A stretch of 37,511 nucleotides of DNA from Chloroflexota bacterium (GTDB taxonomy: Bacteria > Chloroflexota > Anaerolineae > Promineifilales > Promineifilaceae), in NCBI GenBank assembly GCA_029559155.1, contig JAKQCM010000430.1:1-37511 (forward strand), in the 5' to 3' direction. The position numbers were made by a program, and so were the translations under genes. Shown here one piece after another: positions 34,239 to 37,511 of the stretch (its first letter is position 1; each line of letters begins with the position of its first letter). The notes below the pieces were generated by a model that ran no database searches, was not told the origin of the DNA, and worked only from the letters and a program-made list of their open reading frames with translations.

Positions 34239-34298
34239 AGACCCTAAGGGTTTGCCCACCAGCAAGCAGGCCTTATGGAACCTAAACCCTTAGGGTCT
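34239..34298. repeat. 60-bp hairpin element, copy 3
   Basis: The left arm is AGACCCTAAGGGTTTG (34239-34254) and the right arm is AAACCCTTAGGGTCT (34284-34298). The loop is nearly identical to that of copy 4, sharing AGCAAGCAGGCCTT and GGAACCT. Confidence 0.93.
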
Positions 34299-34305
34299 TT
34301 CATCG

Positions 34306-34365
34306 AGACCCTAAGGGTTTGCCCTCGAGCAAGCAGGCCTTTTGGAACCTAAACCCTTAGGGTCT
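34306..34365. repeat. 60-bp hairpin element, copy 4
   Basis: This is a tandem duplicate of copy 3 after a seven-base spacer (TTCATCG). Loops differ at a few bases only, so the pair arose recently. Copy 4 ends 13 bases after the P-type ATPase stop in the transcription direction, where it could act as a 3' hairpin. Confidence 0.93.
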
Positions 34366-34378
34366 AATGGCGCTTGAT

Positions 34379-36895
34379 CTACAATTGCCCGTTTTCAGTT
34401 TCCTCTGCCATGTCCAGAAAATGCTCCAACCACCGGGTCCGCCACACCAGGCGCTGCACGAATACCCAGAGTACGGTCAAAAGAGCAATAACCACGTAAA
34501 ACAGGGTTGGCAGCGGTACCAGACTAAAAAAGCCGCGCAGTCTTGGCAGCGCGAGGACCACCAGATAACCGGCGAACAAGGCCACCGCCGCCACAACGGG
34601 CAGCCAATTACGGCCGCGATACGGCGCGCCGCCGGCAAACCATGCAAATGGCGGTTCGGCAAAAATCATCAGGGTGATGCCGGTAAACACAAAAAAGGTT
34701 GTTAGCGCGGTTTGCGCCGATAACAAAACAGCGGCCTGGTTGAACTGTTCCACCGACATGGATCCGCTCTGAGCGCCAATCGTGCGTTCCAGGGTGGCGA
34801 TCATTTCCGGGGTGACGGTGATCTGGGCCAGGTTGTGGTCGACCATGAAGAACGCGCCGACGTAGATAAACAGGCCAAACAAGAAGATGGTAAAGCTGGC
34901 CGGCAGCGTAAAGTGCAAGATGTTTTGGCTGAGGGTGATACGCTGGCGAACGGTTACGGCCGTTACCGCCAACACAAACGGCGGCGCTCCACGCGCAAAA
35001 AACGACAACAGCGTACTCTGCAAAGCCGTAAACGGGAAACCCAACCCCAACATCGTTATGCCGATGATCAGCAGCAGCAAGGCGAACACCGTCACCATGA
35101 ACAATTTCAAGATATTCTGGATGCTGTTGACGATGCGCGTGCCTTCCTTCAGGGCCAGGGGCATCGCCGAGAAGGAATCGCCCAGCAGCACCATCGCTGC
35201 GACGTTGCGCGTGGCGCTGCTGCCGCTCTCCATGGCAATGCCCATATTGGCCTTTTTCAGCGACAGCACGTCGTTGACGCCATCGCCAATCATGGCGACA
35301 TATTCGCCCGAAGCGCGCAGGGCCGAGACCAGCGCCTCTTTTTGCTGCGGGGTGATGCGGCCAAACACAGTGGCGTCTACGGCCGTTTGTCGGAATTCCC
35401 CCTCGCTCATCAACGCCAGTTCAGGGCCGGACACAGCCCTCAGGTCGCCGGGCAAACCAGCCTGCCGCGCCAGGGCGGCCACCGTTTGGGGATTATCGCC
35501 GGAGATGACCTTTAACCGAACATCGTTGTCGATAAATGCCCGAATTGTCTCCTGCAAGTGGGGCCGAAGTTCGTCGCTAAACCCAACCACGCCCAGCAGG
35601 GTCAGCGGCGGCAGTGCTGGCTCACCGGCGGCATCGTGGAGGGTAACGGCCGTTTCATGACGGGCAAACACCAGCACCCGCAAGCCCTGCTCCGACCAAT
35701 CGGCGGCCAGCTGGCGGGCGTCGTCGGGCATGGTGAACTGGTGTTCCAGCATTTCCAACGCGCCCAGCACATATACCCCGCCGCCGGCATAAGCCACCGC
35801 CGACCATTTGCGCGCCGAGGAAAACGGCACTTCGTCGGCCAGAGCGTTCCGCTGCCCAGGCAGTTTGTCGATGATGGCCTGGCTGGTTTTGTTAACGGCC
35901 GTGGCGCTCGCCGCAAAATCCGCCAGCAGCCGCTCCAATGTTCCCTTGTCAACTCCAACCGGGTAAACATCATCATACTGAATTTTGTTAGCCGTCAGCG
36001 TGCCGGTTTTGTCGGTGCACAACACCGTCACATTACTCAAAGATTCAACAGCGTTTAGCTGCTGCACCAACCCGCCCTGTTGGCCAATACGCACCCCGCC
36101 CCAGGAATAATTCAGCGTGATCAACGTCAGCAGACCGGCCGAAACCGACCCGGTGATCACAGCCATCACCTGCAGCCACAACCCAAAGGGCAAATCCATC
36201 ACAAACAAGCTCAAAACAGCCAAAATGCTAAAGAAAAGCACAATCAACAGCAGTAATCGCAGCAGCCGGTTCACTTCGCGCTGCAAAGGTGTGTACTCGG
36301 TCTTAAATTCGCGGGCGTTTTTGGTAAGCTTATTGGCAAAACTGTCCTCTCCCACGCGGGTGGCTTCCACCAGCGTCTCCCCCGTCACGCAAAAGCTGCC
36401 CGACAACACTTCTTCGCCCGGCAGCTTCAAAATCAGGTCGGACTCGCCGGTCAGGGCCGATTCATCCACTTCGATTTTTCCATCGCCGGCAACCACGCCA
36501 TCTACCGAAATCTGGTCCCCGGCGCGGACGACCAGCACATCGCCCAGCACCAATTCCGATGGATCGACGCGCTGCTCTGCGCCATCGCGCAACACCGACA
36601 CCTTAACCCGCGCCAGCAGAGCGATCTGGTCTAACTGCTGCTTGGCGCGCACTTCCTGGATGATGCCCACCACGGCGTTGAAAACCACCAGGCCAACCGT
36701 CGTAATGGCGCTGCGAAAATCCCCAACCAGCATCATGCCAAACCCGATGGCATACAAAACGATGTTGACCGGGTTAAACACGTTGGTTTTGGCGATGTCG
36801 CTGTAGGTTCGGCTGGTGGAAAGCTTAACGTCGTTGCTTTGCCCGTTTCGCCCCCGTTCAGCAACCTGATTGCTCGAAAGTCCGGTCATGCCCAT
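34379..36895 (-). CDS. CtpE-like cation P-type ATPase with altered M4 motif
   Basis: The product is 838 residues. The N-terminus GLSSNQVAERGRNGQSNDV and the block TYSDIAKTNVFNPVN resemble actinobacterial CtpE, a calcium-linked P-type ATPase. The actuator motif LTGES (148-152), the phosphorylation site CTDKTGT (D295) and MIGDGVND are intact, so it should form the phospho-intermediate. About ten membrane segments are visible, without heavy-metal domains or a CPC motif. In M4, where P-type pumps normally have a Pro (PEGL in CtpE), this one reads GSVSAGL, lacking both Pro and Glu. Ion specificity is therefore uncertain. I chose ATG 36895 because AGAGGA lies eight bases upstream; longer starts up to 37045 lack family similarity. 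It is membrane-located. Confidence 0.88.
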   Translation of the reverse strand: MGMTGLSSNQVAERGRNGQSNDVKLSTSRTYSDIAKTNVFNPVNIVLYAIGFGMMLVGDFRSAITTVGLVVFNAVVGIIQEVRAKQQLDQIALLARVKVSVLRDGAEQRVDPSELVLGDVLVVRAGDQISVDGVVAGDGKIEVDESALTGESDLILKLPGEEVLSGSFCVTGETLVEATRVGEDSFANKLTKNAREFKTEYTPLQREVNRLLRLLLLIVLFFSILAVLSLFVMDLPFGLWLQVMAVITGSVSAGLLTLITLNYSWGGVRIGQQGGLVQQLNAVESLSNVTVLCTDKTGTLTANKIQYDDVYPVGVDKGTLERLLADFAASATAVNKTSQAIIDKLPGQRNALADEVPFSSARKWSAVAYAGGGVYVLGALEMLEHQFTMPDDARQLAADWSEQGLRVLVFARHETAVTLHDAAGEPALPPLTLLGVVGFSDELRPHLQETIRAFIDNDVRLKVISGDNPQTVAALARQAGLPGDLRAVSGPELALMSEGEFRQTAVDATVFGRITPQQKEALVSALRASGEYVAMIGDGVNDVLSLKKANMGIAMESGSSATRNVAAMVLLGDSFSAMPLALKEGTRIVNSIQNILKLFMVTVFALLLLIIGITMLGLGFPFTALQSTLLSFFARGAPPFVLAVTAVTVRQRITLSQNILHFTLPASFTIFLFGLFIYVGAFFMVDHNLAQITVTPEMIATLERTIGAQSGSMSVEQFNQAAVLLSAQTALTTFFVFTGITLMIFAEPPFAWFAGGAPYRGRNWLPVVAAVALFAGYLVVLALPRLRGFFSLVPLPTLFYVVIALLTVLWVFVQRLVWRTRWLEHFLDMAEETENGQL

Positions 36896-37206
36896 AAATT
36901 CTGTCCTCTTCTCAGGCAAATTGGCCATTAAAATTGGCTTCATGTGTGCCAATGGGGAAGCTCTTGGAATCCAGCGCCTTAGCGGGCTAAATGCCTCGCT
37001 ATTTATCGTGGAAGACGCCAACGACCAATGAGGCTGGTCACACACCAGACGTTATTTTACTCTATAACAAGAAAGATGAAACCAGAGCCTGTCGAATTCA
37101 GCCCTTAAGGCCTGTGGGATTTCGTAGGGCTGATCTGAAACGTGATGCATGGAGTCTCCCTGGTCATGCATCACGTTTCACGCCTCACGCCTCACGCATC
37201 ACGCCA
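36896..37206. other. Gene-free stretch between the ATPase and OST-HTH genes
   Basis: About 310 bases hold no supported gene. They should contain the ATPase promoter, which I could not place with confidence. The right part carries a hairpin (37137-37179) and a run of TCACGCC/TCACGCATCACG repeats up to 37203. Confidence 0.6.
37137..37179. other. Perfect 15-bp stem-loop downstream of the OST-HTH gene
   Basis: GAAACGTGATGCATG (37137-37151) pairs with CATGCATCACGTTTC (37165-37179) across a 13-base loop. It follows the stop at 37207 by about 27 bases on the minus strand, with tandem CACGC repeats between. No T tract is present. Confidence 0.75.
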
Positions 37207-37511
37207 TTACTCCACGTAAGCAACATAACCTGCCTGGTCGTCTGGTTCTATTTTAAAGTACCCCAGATTGGCGCCCTCTTGCATGAGTTGTTTAAATTGG
37301 CTGTACCCGTAGATGGATTCATCGAACCCGCCATATTTTTGCAGCAGGCTGGCCTTAACATACGGGAAATACGCCCTGTCCCGCTTGGACGCTTTGATGA
37401 TCTCGACAATTTCCCTAAAAATTCCTTCCAGTTCTTCCGGTATGGTTGAAGCTTTATGGTTCTTTTGCGGCAGGGTCAACCAATCTCTCAGACCGGCCGT
37501 GTGCAAACTGA
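37207..37511 (-). CDS. OST-HTH (LOTUS)-type domain protein, 5' part outside window
   Basis: The frame is open from the window edge to the stop at 37207, giving about 101 residues. The segment EIIKASKRDRAYFPYVKASL and then FDESIYGYSQFKQLMQEGANLGYFKI match the OST-HTH/LOTUS layout, a winged-helix RNA-binding module. In bacteria it often follows a NYN (PIN-like) nuclease domain, which would lie upstream of this window. The apparent TTG start at 37506 is probably not real. The closing residues AGYVAYVE end the domain. Its role is presumably RNA-linked. I am fairly sure of the domain, not of the full protein. Confidence 0.72.
   Translation of the reverse strand, partial: SLHTAGLRDWLTLPQKNHKASTIPEELEGIFREIVEIIKASKRDRAYFPYVKASLLQKYGGFDESIYGYSQFKQLMQEGANLGYFKIEPDDQAGYVAYVE

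Noticed and set aside
37180..37203. Short CACGCC/CACGCATCACGC repeats as a possible CRISPR remnant
   Set aside because: Units are 7-8 bases with no spacers and no cas genes nearby; a simple tandem repeat fits better.
1..37511. tRNA, rRNA, CRISPR array, transposase or integrase genes
   Set aside because: I looked for them on both strands and found no convincing example.

Overview
The window is most likely from a member of the Chloroflexota (Anaerolineae-like). This is inferred from three things: lipoproteins with long Thr/Pro- or Ala/Pro/Glu-rich linkers after the lipobox Cys, sugar ABC importers without a local ATPase gene, and the mix of families. No rRNA or tRNA gene and no marker protein settles the taxonomy. 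All genes but one (a ChbG-like deacetylase) lie on the minus strand, so the window reads right to left.

Layout, left to right. (1) 1-7757 is a beta-mannoside region: a partial GH130 phosphorylase, a divergent ChbG/YdjC-type deacetylase, then an operon of GH2 beta-mannosidase, two ABC sugar permeases and a PIG-V-like membrane glycosyltransferase. (2) 7877-8446 is a DUF1269 protein. (3) 8588-18338 is a probable chitin/chitobiose locus: a GH94 phosphorylase, a GH18 lipoprotein, a BadF-type amino-sugar kinase, a GH4 glycosidase and a complete binding protein plus two permeases. (4) 18502-24698 is a probable cellobiose/beta-glucan module: a ROK kinase, an autoregulated LacI repressor, a cellobiose-phosphorylase-like GH94 and a clan GH-A lipoprotein. 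It is tied together by a shared operator, TGTAACCGSTTACA. (5) 25294-33392 is an envelope region: a holin-like/phosphodiesterase fusion, a membrane/beta-propeller/phospholipase D fusion and a META-SH3 lipoprotein. (6) 33685-37511 holds a second DUF1269 protein, a CtpE-like P-type ATPase with an altered M4 motif, and the 3' end of an OST-HTH (LOTUS) protein.

The genes suggest scavenging of plant and microbial polysaccharides. Surface lipoprotein hydrolases cut the polymers, ABC importers take up oligosaccharides, and cytoplasmic phosphorylases, glycosidases and sugar kinases feed glycolysis. No transporter ATPase gene is present, so a shared ATPase encoded elsewhere is presumed.

The most unusual signals are at the DNA level. 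The octamer palindrome ACGGCCGT occurs about 70 times, where about one is expected, and it falls in all reading frames, much like the HIP1 element of cyanobacteria. There are also four copies of an exactly 60-bp hairpin element with 16-bp terminal inverted repeats (AGACCCTAAGGGTTTG) at gene borders, and a nested perfect 37-bp palindrome between the LacI and cellobiose phosphorylase genes.
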